Origin: Chara braunii
Taxonomy: Eukaryota; Streptophyta; Charophyceae; Charales; Characeae
Direction of reading: 5' to 3'
NCBI GenBank assembly: GCA_003427395.1
Contig: BFEA01000305.1
Coordinates: 583,268 to 625,500 of the forward strand
Length of the DNA: 42,233 nt
Part shown: positions 1-9,263 of the stretch, piece after piece
How positions within the stretch are numbered: the stretch's first letter is position 1
Layout of the letters: each line of letters opens with the position of its first letter
Notes under the pieces: model-generated
What the model saw: the letters and a program-made list of their open reading frames with translations, nothing else
Databases searched by the model: none
Told to the model about the DNA's origin: nothing
Translations under genes and position numbers: made by a program

Positions 1-2678
1 TGACAGTAATTCGTAAGACCTCGCACGTAGATGCAATGGAAGACGCGAATCACGTGTGTGACTGTGGCCGGCCTTTCATGTCATTGCAGACGATGAACTC
101 GCACCGAGCGCGGGCATGTCCCTCCACTGTGGAAGAGAGGAGCATGACAGAAGAGATAGTTGGGGAGGTCAACGGTGGACCGTCGAATAGTGGTCCCATT
201 GACCTGGTCAGTGGGGAAAGCCAGGAGGTTGAGCCCCCTCCTGACGTACAAGCGGACTGCGCATCCGAAGAACAGCAAGAAGAACACGCAGAGGCATTCG
301 ACAGCTCCCGCAAACTAGCGGCATTGATTTTCTCGTGTAGGGGCAGTGTCGGCATGTCCCAAACTGACGTTGACTGTCTGTTGTCACTCCTAAAAAATCC
401 TAGATTTGACCCCAGAGATATCGCATTTCGTAACAGTCGTGAGTGTCTGACATGGGTAGGCCGCTAGGCTGAAGCTGCAGGGTGGCAAGAGAAAAATCTA
501 CGCAGTGATGATTGGCCCGAAGAAGCGCATGTCATTCTGTGGTACCGCGACTGACGCACAACGTTCGCTGACCTCGTGTGTGCTGCACTTAACAACGTTG
601 AAACGGTGTCTTGCCTCGAAATACAACATCCCGGGGAGGACATCGAAATTTGCGACTCTCGCACGCGGCAGTTGAGTCACCATGTCCAAACTGTTATCAG
701 AGCGGACAAGGGTGTGGACACGAATGGTAGAACACGTTATGTCATCCATCTGTCTCTGTATTCAGACAAGACTCATGTAGACGGTCGTCAAAAGCAGACA
801 ACGTATCCTCTGATGATGTCAATCGCCCATCGCCCATCAGATGCCACACTGCTTGCGTATCTTCCAATGCTTCAACACCGGCCACGTGACAAGGGCTGGG
901 GTCCGCACTCCACCGCGTTTAGAAAACGGAAAACTGTGATATTGCATAAAGCGTTGTCAACAGTATTGCAGTCCGTAAAGGAGGCATCCCTTGACGGCAT
1001 GATGGTAACAACGGAGCGGTTCGGTGAGATAACAGTGCACCCTTTCGTCATGAACTATATACAGGACTATCCTGAAAGGTTTGCCCTTGCAACTGTGAAA
1101 TTCGGTGTTTGTCCAACATGCACAGTGTCCAAAGACGATTTGGATGTCATCGCCGATTTCACCAACTGCAGGAGATCGCAGACGCTAGAGACGCAACTTG
1201 CCGCGGACTGCTTCAACAGTGGGGACAACGACATCCGTCGTGCTGCTAAGGCACGAATGTCAGAATTGGACATGCATAAGCATGTTCAAGAGAACGACTT
1301 ATGGGGATTCTACAGGGGTCCGCATGGTGACGATCCGAAACTAGATTACCATCTCGCTTTGCAACCAGACCGTATGCGCACCATTGAACACGACATTTTT
1401 TTGCATATGATAGATGCATTTAATGCAACTGCTTATAAGAAGTTGCCAGATACCTCGCAAAGCGAGATATTGCACGAGATGGATGCGAGGTTGCAGAGCA
1501 TCAGTGAGAGATCCACACGGACATACCGGCAGCTTGTGTTGCCCGTAGCCACAGGTTGTGATTTCTTTTCAAGGGAACGACGATTTGAAGTGAAACAAAA
1601 TCGGTCTGTTATGACAGTTTGCGTGTTTATTATTTGTGATATCATCCCACGTGCGACAGGCAAATCCATTTTCGCTTGTTTCATCAAACTGATGGAAATG
1701 TACGTACACGTGTTTCGTAAGTCAACCCACACAGCGTCCTCTCTCGATGTTTGTGACAGATTGATAGGTGATTTCATAACTAGTATAAAAACGAAAATGA
1801 GAAAATATCAAACCTCTTATTGGAAAATTCCGAAGTTGCATGACCTTATGCATTTGAGAACAAGCATAGAGCGATCTGGTGTTCCCGACACGTTCGCAGC
1901 TGATGTGTTCTGCAAACAGCCATATTTGTCATCAAACAAGCGTAAGGCTGCTTCCCAGATGGTGAATCATGTCCGACGCTCATTGGCTTTGTAGGATGAG
2001 ATGGAGAGTGTGAGAAAACGCAGGAAGAGGTCGGCATAAAATTGGTCATCCGTGATGGAGTGCATGGCCACCGGAAGTAATACCCTGGCAGCGGGCGACA
2101 CAGCAACTCTACAACTCCGGTGGTTCCAGATGGACGATGTGCATTTGTCAGGCGTAGACGGTATGAGCGATGCAGCGTTGAGAATACTTAATGAGCTTCC
2201 CCGCAGAGAGGATTTTCGAGCTGCACTTACGACGTTCATGACAGAGATGGGTTCTCAACCTCCATCTGATGACCAAGTCATACACACTCGAACACACTTG
2301 ACTATCGCCTGCACATACGACGGGACGCACAGGGGCGCAAGCGTTCAGACGACAAGAACTTCACCACAGTTCCACGGGAGAGCCGTGCACAGCGATGTTG
2401 CAGTGAGAGGTGGCAATCGCAACATATGATATGCATCAGTAGCCATGTTTTTCGTCATGAACGCTTGCATAGGTGGTGTTGCGGAGATGCACAAGTGTTG
2501 TTTCGTGCAATGGTACAAAGAGGTGGATAGCGAAAGGGAACACACAACAGGTTGTAAGAAGTTGCAATGGGAGAAGGTGAACAGTCATGAGCACAGTAGC
2601 GTCATAACGATTGATACCGTCATTGATACCGTCATTGACACCGTTCACATTGTTCCTCGTTTTTGTAAACCACAGTGA
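1..2678 (+). pseudogene. Plavaka-type (CACTA-related) DNA transposase, degenerate, 5' end outside the window
   Basis: One reading frame is open from the left edge and runs to TGA at 2676, interrupted only by in-frame stops at 465 (TAG), 552 (TGA), 1992 (TAG), 2037 (TAA) and 2427 (TGA). The first ATG is at 36, but the frame is open upstream, so the true start may be outside. Counting from that ATG: a zinc finger with C8, C10, H23, C28; then the Plavaka pattern of a tryptophan-rich stretch ending WYRD just before the second stop, LSLYSDKTH (DKTH codons at 765-776), HPFVMNYIQDYPER, a CPTC pair (1110-1121), a helical middle with a KLHDLMHL block, and a C-terminal FVQWYKEV...VPRF block (to about 2660). 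A fourfold residue repeat IDTV occurs three times near 2610-2650. The family moves DNA by cut and paste. The expected second acidic residue before HPF is not obvious (TTERFGE). No frameshift was found. Family assignment is by motif memory, not a search. Confidence 0.75.
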
Positions 2679-2871
2679 GGCTCGAAGAAGCATGCAAAAG
2701 AGAGGGAGGACAGTTTTTTGTTGAATAGATATGTGCTCTAGAAGTGTACAGGGAATTACTCATTGTGAAAAAAACAAAAATTAAAAGGTTGATCGTTTTT
2801 CCGAGAACAATAAGTGGAGGGCGCAGTTGCAATGTTATACTACAGCATGCACTCAACTTTTGTTTTTCTTT

Positions 2872-2921
<50 letters not shown>

Positions 2922-3248
2922 CGTTTGAANAACAATAGTCATTTGGTAAAGATGGAGTCCGAACATCGGTAGATTTTTCGAGCGCGGAGCCTGCATTTCA
3001 GACCACTGTTGCATAGCTTTTGTGTCATCTTACACAGCAATGTAGATAAAGGTGCATCAAACTAGTGTGTATGACGAAGGTAACTTCAGAGTTGACTACT
3101 GCGTGCACATGTATGGCGAACGTGGACTTAAAAAGTGGGAGGTGGCACACACTAGTCAACCCATGTCTATACTTGCCAAGTTACTGACGAGATGTGGTTC
3201 ATGGTCATGTGACTGTCATGTGAACAGGAAAGGTTGAGGTCGAGGTAA
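2679..3248. repeat. Intergenic spacer with (GA)n microsatellite and an ambiguous base
   Basis: This spacer separates the transposase and protease frames. It contains an uninterrupted GA tract at 2877-2919 and one undetermined base at 2930. An open frame at 3052-3237 shows no recognisable similarity. I see no gene here. The spacer may hold the promoter of the downstream protease gene. Confidence 0.6.
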
Positions 3249-4625
3249 CGCCACAATAACAATCTGCACTGGAAGAAATGGCAAGACAACAAGCGGAAAA
3301 ATAAGCGTATTGAGGAATTGTTGAGAAGCCGATTTAGACTGACACTGCCATCAGTTGTCACATCTGTTGTACGACGGAGAATAAGGGTTGTTCAGATGAG
3401 CCAGTTTGACAAAATCCACAAGGGGGTAGATGGCAACGGTTGTATCATGGGCTCCAAAGCGACGGACAGTTCAGAAATAGCAAGGAATGACGAACACTCA
3501 TGTGGACCAACCGTCACCGAACCGTTGCTCCCATTGAGCAGTGAGAGATCAGTGAATCGATGGAAGAGGATACTGGAGGACCCTTGGTATGCGGAAATGT
3601 ATCAGATGATGATCACAGATGACGCCCAATATCCTCAGATGGTGCATGAACCTTTGTTCAATATTGCAGGAGGCAATCGGTCCACGGGTATGGCTGCAGA
3701 GGCTGGAAAGAGACCCAAGAGGGTGGACGAGGAACACTTGTTCCCGTTCACGTGGAAATCAAGAAGACACACCATATCGATAACAAAACGGGACGTATTG
3801 CGATTGGGTGCCAAGCAGTGGCTGAACGATAACGTGATCGATATGTACTTACAGTCCGTCTATGACGAACATTTTCCAGACGGAGACAATATGACACTTC
3901 ATGTTTGCACATCTTTCTGGCACCCCGCAGTCATCGCCAATCAGAAGGTTTATGTCGCGAAAGCGGGATGGCAGGGGCGGATCAAGAGTACATCGCCAAA
4001 GCTGCGTTGAATAAGCAATGAACTGCGAACAACAAGTGTTGTTCTCATCCCTGTGAATCACGAAAAATATTGGAAACTGCTCTTGCTACTGAATGTCGGC
4101 CAGTTTTTGGCAGTCACGGAGGACAACGATGGCCAGAAACGACCTGTTGCGATCGTCATCGATTCCTTTCAACAGAGCGGCCGACAGGAATGGAAGGCGT
4201 TGCGCACATTTTTGTGGTATGAATACCTCAGCGAGGCAGACAAAGCAAGGGTGTTGACTCCCGACACAGTGGACACGTCGTGGGTGACATGGAGAGATCT
4301 ACTTGGATCTAAGATAGTGTACGCTGAATGTTGTCAACAGACCAATACGTCGGACTGTAGTGTTTACGTTTGTTGCGTGGCAGCTTAATTTATGCGAAAG
4401 CTAGCAAAACTGAGTAAGAAAACGAACATTACCGCAAAATATATAACAGAAGTTGTTAGCGCGATGGAGGTTGACGACCAAACGGTCGATATATTTTGTC
4501 AGTCAATGGTACAGCGCTTTGCGAAGTGTGTTGTCGAGGCAAAAGGATATAACACCGCAGCAGTATGTGACATAGAAAATGTTTTCAGAGATCTCATCGA
4601 CGAAACACGGAGTGGATGTTCGTAA
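3249..4625 (+). pseudogene. Ulp1/SENP-like C48 cysteine protease of the transposon, two in-frame stops, catalytic His replaced
   Basis: The frame is open from 3249; the first ATG is at 3396. It continues to TAA at 4623-4625 with stops only at 4008 (TGA) and 4386 (TAA), all in the same frame. C48 landmarks are present: WLNDNVIDMYL (Trp codon 3819), a PVN-x3-Y-W block (Tyr codon 4068) where SENP6/Ulp2-type enzymes have N-x3-H-W, then IDSF (Asp codon 4161), then QQTNTSDCSVYVC (Gln 4335/4338, Cys 4356). Asp, Gln and Cys of the active site remain, but the catalytic His position reads Tyr (one C-to-T change); a nearby His at 4059 is three residues too early. Family members cleave SUMO or similar ubiquitin-like tails, and large plant DNA transposons often capture such genes. 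A second frame continues to 4773 and may be a frameshifted C terminus. It sits downstream of the transposase on the same strand, consistent with one element. Confidence 0.75.
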
Positions 4626-4811
4626 ATACGAGGGCATGATAGAAACCGTGAGATCAGGAAACACGAAATTGACAACCGCGTGCAAATATACAGAACTCAC
4701 ACATCGTAGAGAAGCCAATCGGCACGCAGTAGCCAACTTCTGCGCTCAGTCGATGGATGAATGCGTGATGTAATAAAGAAAAAAATATCGTCTTTCGTGT
4801 CATAACGGCAA

Positions 4812-4881
<70 letters not shown>

Positions 4882-5011
4882 CCTGCGTGTGAAAATCTCG
4901 CCTGGGGTGGTGGATGACAAATGATCGTTGTATAATATAAAATCATTCCATGTCTAATATGAGTGTTTGTGAATTCATGCATATCAGAGGCTTTTAATAA
5001 GCGTGAAGAGA
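4626..5011. repeat. Spacer with (CT)n microsatellite
   Basis: A CT tract runs from about 4817 to 4877. The first 150 bases overlap a short frame (4579-4773) that could be a shifted end of the protease gene. The rest, up to the ATG at 5012, shows nothing recognisable. Confidence 0.6.
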
Positions 5012-5797
5012 ATGGCTCCGAAGCCAAGGTACGAGGATCTGTGCAAGACCTTGAAGTCCACAGGGGGGAGAGAGAAGGGGGAGAGGACAACAAAGGAAGG
5101 CCAGAAGACTGTCAAGCAAAGACATACCATCAGGGATATTCCCCGATTCAAGAGACGGGAGACGAACATAGTCCGTAGAACAGAAGTTGTGCTCTTTGTC
5201 CCGCCGAGGAAAAAGCAGAGTGGGAAACTGCTCGCACACAACAAGTTACCTGCCGCGACTCCCTTGCTGCGGAAGGGACACGGCAACCTCGAGAGGCAGC
5301 CTCCGACAGCGCCACAGAAGAAAAGACGAGAAGAAAAAGCACAGAGTCAACAACTGAGGACAAAGAAAAGAATAATATACAGAAACGATAGGAGTCCTGA
5401 AGCAATCGACCTCAGAGGGTCATACGATTTACGAACCACAGCTCGGGAGGAAGACAAAGAGGAAAACTGTGCGGAAGAAATGTCAGAAGAAGTAGAACAC
5501 GAGAGAATGCAAGAACGAGGAGAAGGTGACAACAGTGACGGTCACCATGATGTCGATGCAGAGGAGAGCGATCCGGAGGGAGAAGAGGCAGAGGGAGAGG
5601 ACAGATCCGAGGAGGGCGGAGAGGCAGAAGAAGGCAACAGTGAAGACGAAGAAAGAGAGATTACATCTGCTGAGAACAGTGCACAATGCGAAACTGATGA
5701 GAAAAAGGGAGGCGCACCGGGGACTTCATCGAACGACAAACAAATTGTGGAGAAGGAGAATGTACCGGTACAGGGTAAGATGAAGGGCGCCTTATAA
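5012..5797 (+). CDS. Charged accessory protein of the transposon (basic N-half, acidic C-half), unknown function
   Basis: An uninterrupted 261-codon frame starts at ATG 5012 (MAPKPRYEDL). Roughly residues 1-130 are rich in Lys and Arg. Roughly 150-225 are dominated by Glu, Asp, Ser and Gly (for example EESDPEGEEAEGE). No folded domain is recognised. The composition suggests a nuclear, DNA- or chromatin-contacting protein, which is inference only. A good splice donor, GG|GTAAGA, lies at 5775, and a strong acceptor (T-rich tract then CAG) ends at 6061, so this may be the first exon of a longer gene rather than ending at the TAA at 5797. It follows the protease on the same strand and is the only element frame here without an internal stop. 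Confidence 0.5.
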   Translation: MAPKPRYEDLCKTLKSTGGREKGERTTKEGQKTVKQRHTIRDIPRFKRRETNIVRRTEVVLFVPPRKKQSGKLLAHNKLPAATPLLRKGHGNLERQPPTAPQKKRREEKAQSQQLRTKKRIIYRNDRSPEAIDLRGSYDLRTTAREEDKEENCAEEMSEEVEHERMQERGEGDNSDGHHDVDAEESDPEGEEAEGEDRSEEGGEAEEGNSEDEEREITSAENSAQCETDEKKGGAPGTSSNDKQIVEKENVPVQGKMKGAL

Positions 5798-6061
5798 ACA
5801 CACCACTATTTATGCACAGCACAGTCGTTGTTGCATGCCGCAAAAACGACGAGGTTCACGGGGGGGAGGGGGGGAAGGGGAGGGGGCCGTTGGAAGGGGG
5901 TCTTTATGAGAGGTGTTACGAAGTGTATTCGGAGGAGGGTATGGCAGGGGAGTTGACGGTCTTACGTTTGTTTGTGATTGCAACACATAGAATACGTATC
6001 GCGGAGGGTCTTCTTATTACTAAATCAATAGTTTGTTGTTATTTTTGTATTTTTTTCCCAG
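5798..6061 (+). other. Probable intron (or spacer) between the charged protein and the next frame
   Basis: A donor-like GTAAGA at 5775 and a classic 3' splice site (long T-rich tract, CCCAG) ending at 6061 bracket this AT-rich, G-tract-containing stretch. If spliced from 5774 to 6062, the reading frame continues as D-Y-T-S-L and stays open to 6459. There is no transcript evidence; this rests on splice consensus only. Confidence 0.4.
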
Positions 6062-6742
6062 ATTACACCAGTTTGCGTAGGCGAAGCAGCACCGGTGGAG
6101 GCAATGCTGGCGAACCAACAGAGCAACAAACCTGGGGTTTTACAAAGAAAATGAAAGACAGACTGTTTCGTTCGGTGGCAAAGGCCTTTGCTTTTTCTAC
6201 AGCAAAGGATGCCACGCCGTTTTTACGCCGTTTTTACGGCACTGCAAACAACTGCGAAATCGATAGGAGAAGATGTGGAGGAAGGATTACGGTTGCACGT
6301 GGCAACGTACGAAATCCGAGCAGTGATCGGGGAATGCAATCGGATTATGACAACGGTCCGCGGCGAGATATCTTGGCAATTGAGACATTGGTTTTGGGCC
6401 GAAAAAGGTCTGCCGCTGGTCCGGTCGGCCCAAACAGACCACCAGCTTCCGACTCGTAACAGGATGCGGGCAGAGATGAAAGGGAACACAACTTGGAGAA
6501 GGAGCGGCAATGATCCATGGGGCGCACCTCCTTTCAAGACGGCACTGACAAAAGTTTTTCAAATGAGAAGGGATGGCATCAACCTCGGTGTAACGTTGCA
6601 GCAACTTGCATTTGCGGAACTGGTACTGAAAACTGAGTCGAACAGACGGCAAAGACCAGCAAGGCAGCGGAGCAAATACAAAAACTTGCAACTATCAAGA
6701 AAGAGATTGCTGCGTCGCTCTGCTCCCGAGACACCGTTTTAA
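6062..6742 (+). CDS. Fourth frame of the transposon, possible second exon, unknown protein
   Basis: Two overlapping frames look coding. The frame reached by splicing 5774 to 6062 reads through 6459 (GEPTEQQTWGFTKK early on). Another frame is open from 6155 to 6742, with an in-frame TGA at 6152, and has a protein-like mix including GEISWQLRHWFWAEKG and FKTALTKVFQMRRDGINL. The best reading switches frame between about 6150 and 6240, where an 11-bp unit is tandemly duplicated (6214-6235), so an indel there is plausible. The second half looks helical and basic at its C terminus. No family is recognised. It is probably part of the same mobile element because it lies on the same strand in series with the other three. 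Confidence 0.4.
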
Positions 6743-7105
6743 GTTTTTCTGTCTTCAAGCTCGACCGTGCTATTTTTGTTGCAGAGAAGGCTGTCGCATT
6801 GTACAGAGCCGGGTTGCCTGCTGTACGGAAGGGAGACGCCAATAACATGACTACAACAGATGATGATTTTGAACTTGAGTTCATTGCGCCCACCGACGAC
6901 AAACGTGTGGACAGAGAGAGAAACGAAGAAAGTTTGTGCGCAAGGCCGTGAAAAGGAGAAGAGGGGGTCCAGATGTAGATGGACGGGGGTTGGGGGTGGA
7001 ACATAGGGAGCAGACAGTGGTAACGATGTTGTAGGGGACATGAGCTGCACCTCCACTCACAGTTGGTGGCATGACACCAAGCCAATGAGGACCAAAATGT
7101 AAAAT

Positions 7106-7142
<37 letters not shown>

Positions 7143-7404
7143 GGATAGAGTTGCTATCCGAAAACAAAAGACTTTGGAGAACCCTTAGGGCTGAGTGTAC
7201 AATAAGCAAACATGTTTTATTTAATGAATGGTTTTTGTACAAGTCCTGTCATGGATATGTTTCGACCATCACGTGGCATTTGCGTCTCGCATCTCACATT
7301 ACTCACCATCTATTTATTGTTTACATGGTTGCTTGTCTTGCAAATATACGCACTGCGTCATTATGTAAAAACACGAATCATTTGGTTCGTTTGCAGAAAA
7401 CGCA
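6743..7404. repeat. Spacer with (GA)n microsatellite, probable 3' part of the transposon
   Basis: A GA tract covers about 7109-7141. Several short frames on both strands look like noise. I looked for a CACTA-type terminus here and did not find a convincing one. The 5' end of the element lies outside the window, so no terminal inverted repeat pair can be tested. Confidence 0.45.
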
Positions 7405-7701
7405 TTACAAACTCCCAAAAATGTTGAATATGATGTCTTGAAGCAGTATTGAGAAGACACTAGAAAACATGTTCATCTTAATACTGGGCGAGAAGTACAT
7501 GAGTGGTTGACTACTGCATGCCATGTTCTTGTCGTGCATGTGAGTGATGCTGGAAATTGACACTCGGTAGCCAATCTGCCTTTCAATATCGTTTTGACAC
7601 CCCTGTGGACATTTGTCTTTGCAGCTGCATTCAAGGTTCACAGAAGCTACATAGACCCCCGAATAATATAAATAGCAACAGGGCAAGTTTTCTGCCATCA
7701 T
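7405..7701 (-). CDS. Hypothetical Cys-cluster ORF, 98 codons
   Basis: On the minus strand from ATG 7701. It contains ECSCKDKCPQGCQNDIERQ (C-x-C-x3-C-x3-C) followed by GYRVSISSI. The Cys spacing and the CQN step resemble the end of pre-SET/AWS modules running into a SET fold, but the length is far too short and the following sequence (THMHDKNMACSSQP) is not diagnostic. A cysteine cluster associated with transposases is another possibility. It lies opposite in orientation to the transposon genes. It could be one exon of a longer gene or a chance frame; only the Cys cluster argues for coding. Confidence 0.25.
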   Translation of the reverse strand: MMAENLPCCYLYYSGVYVASVNLECSCKDKCPQGCQNDIERQIGYRVSISSITHMHDKNMACSSQPLMYFSPSIKMNMFSSVFSILLQDIIFNIFGSL

Positions 7702-7720
7702 CAGTACGGGAGGGAGAATG

Positions 7721-7838
7721 ACTCTCTCTCTCTCTCTCTCCCTCTTTCTCTCTCTCTCTCTCTCTTTCTCACTCTTTCTCAGACGCCATGTCTCTCTCTC
7801 TCTCTCTCTCTCTCACTTTCTCTCTCTCCCTCTCTCTC
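7721..7838. repeat. Imperfect (CT)n microsatellite
   Basis: A CT-dominated tract interrupted by short T-rich and ACGCCATG-containing spacers. It is the fourth GA/CT tract in the first 7.9 kb. Confidence 0.85.
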
Positions 7839-7841
7839 ATA

Positions 7842-7985
7842 TCATTTAAACAACATTTCAACAACATTTCATCACATTTAAACAACATTTCAACAACATT
7901 TCAACACATTTAAACAACTTGTAAACAACATTACAACAACTTATAAACAGCTTATCAACAACTTTTCATCAATTGAAAAAGTGTT
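7842..7985. repeat. AT-rich minisatellite built on an (A)CAACATTT(A/C)AA core
   Basis: Variants of ACATTTAAACAACATTTCAAC recur at short, irregular spacing (units of about 12-21 bp), degenerating toward 7985 into CTTATAAACAG and CTTATCAAC forms. Confidence 0.7.
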
Positions 7986-9241
7986 TAACACAGTGTCACA
8001 TGTTTATGACATATGTTATCAACGTCGAGTTCCTTCACTTTTGGTGGAAATATGACACTACCTCCGGCAAACTATTTATTAACACGAAACCAACAGTTTA
8101 AAAAGGGTGCCCGCATATGATAAACCGCCCAAAAAAAAAACACAATTTTTCTGTTGTACGAGTCATCTCGTATTCGTAATGTTTCTAATATCATGTTTTC
8201 GATGACCACCATGTCATCCTTTCCTTCAGATTCCCCATTTTCATCCTTTTATTCAAAACTTCACTTCTTACTACTAACTCGCCTTCCATTAGCAGATCAC
8301 ATTGGGTCATAAGGCATAAGAGCGTAAAAATAAACATATGACCGAGTGTTCTTTATTTTGTATGACAAAAAAGTTCAAGGGGAATAAAGTTAAGTTACTC
8401 ATAGTTATCCCTTATAATGAATTAAGAGCGAAAATATTATTCACTAGGATTCATGAGATTTTCAGTGTAATGCTACCTCGTTGCCGCTATTATTGATACA
8501 ACCCAAAAAAATATATAGAGGGTTTTATACTTTGTAAGGTAGTAAGTAATGCATTGAATAGATAGTTCAATTGGACGAGGATTAAAGGTCCGTTATAACC
8601 CTAAAACTCATATCTAACTATAGAGATATAAACAAGGAAAGAAGTGTGGGAGTAAGGTTGACTATGTCATTGTACACCTGCTAAATTTAAATGGAATAGT
8701 TAGTTACGCATCTGACTTAAGTTAGTGTATATTAGCTAATAATAAATAAAACAGTTAGTCACGCATCTATCTCTCATTGCCTCTTGAGAATTTAAGAGAG
8801 TAAATGAAGTCGTTAACCTCCCAACAACCTAAGTCGACAAACACGGTTACACAGACAAATGTTCCGAGTATGTAAATTGAAGGAAAAATCTAACACACAT
8901 AAACACCTTCCTTAATTCATTGACTAACCTATCTCCTAACTACCATGTAAAACCATTTTATTTACTAACTTGTCGTTTTGGACATAGACTTCTAATTATC
9001 CTATAACCTAGTTCGGTCTTGAAGGACGTTGGAAGGTAACCTAAATCCCGAGCAATGCGCTATTCATTTGCGTTGCCTGCGTGACTTCACCCTTCTACAC
9101 GTAACTCCTTGATATCGAGCCAAAATAAGTTCAACTCATATATTATAAGGTATATAAGTTTATTTAAAGGTGGTCGTTTTGTCGCGATCATCGTCTTACC
9201 AAACCCTCGTTCATTCTCTAAGGACCTCGGCTGGAAAGCGA
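7986..9241. other. AT-rich non-coding DNA, probably the interior of an LTR element on the minus strand
   Basis: No frame over 60 codons and no recognisable protein. It lies on the internal side of the primer-binding site at 9242-9261, so on the minus strand it would be the leader or interior of the LTR element. No gag or pol is visible, so the element is deleted or non-autonomous. Confidence 0.4.
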
Positions 9242-9261
9242 GATCCCTGGTCACGGCGCCA
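9242..9261 (-). other. LTR-retrotransposon primer-binding site, tRNA-Asp type
   Basis: The minus strand reads TGGCGCCGTGACCAGGGATC. It matches the complement of the 3' end of plant tRNA-Asp (TGGCGCCGTTGCCGGGGATC, from memory) at 17 of 20 positions, including the first nine. It lies two bases inside a ...CGACA end that is shared with another LTR copy, as expected for a primer site after a 5' LTR. Confidence 0.6.
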
Positions 9262-9263
9262 CC

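Noticed and set aside
1-7150. Alternative genetic code to explain in-frame stops
   Set aside because: All three stop codons occur inside the transposon frames, while the host RRM gene ends normally with TGA; decay is the simpler explanation.
7675-7704. Minus-strand CTGATGA followed closely by GAAA, a second hammerhead-like core
   Set aside because: Only five bases lie between the two boxes, so no stem II can form, and no stem III partner or cleavage triplet was found.
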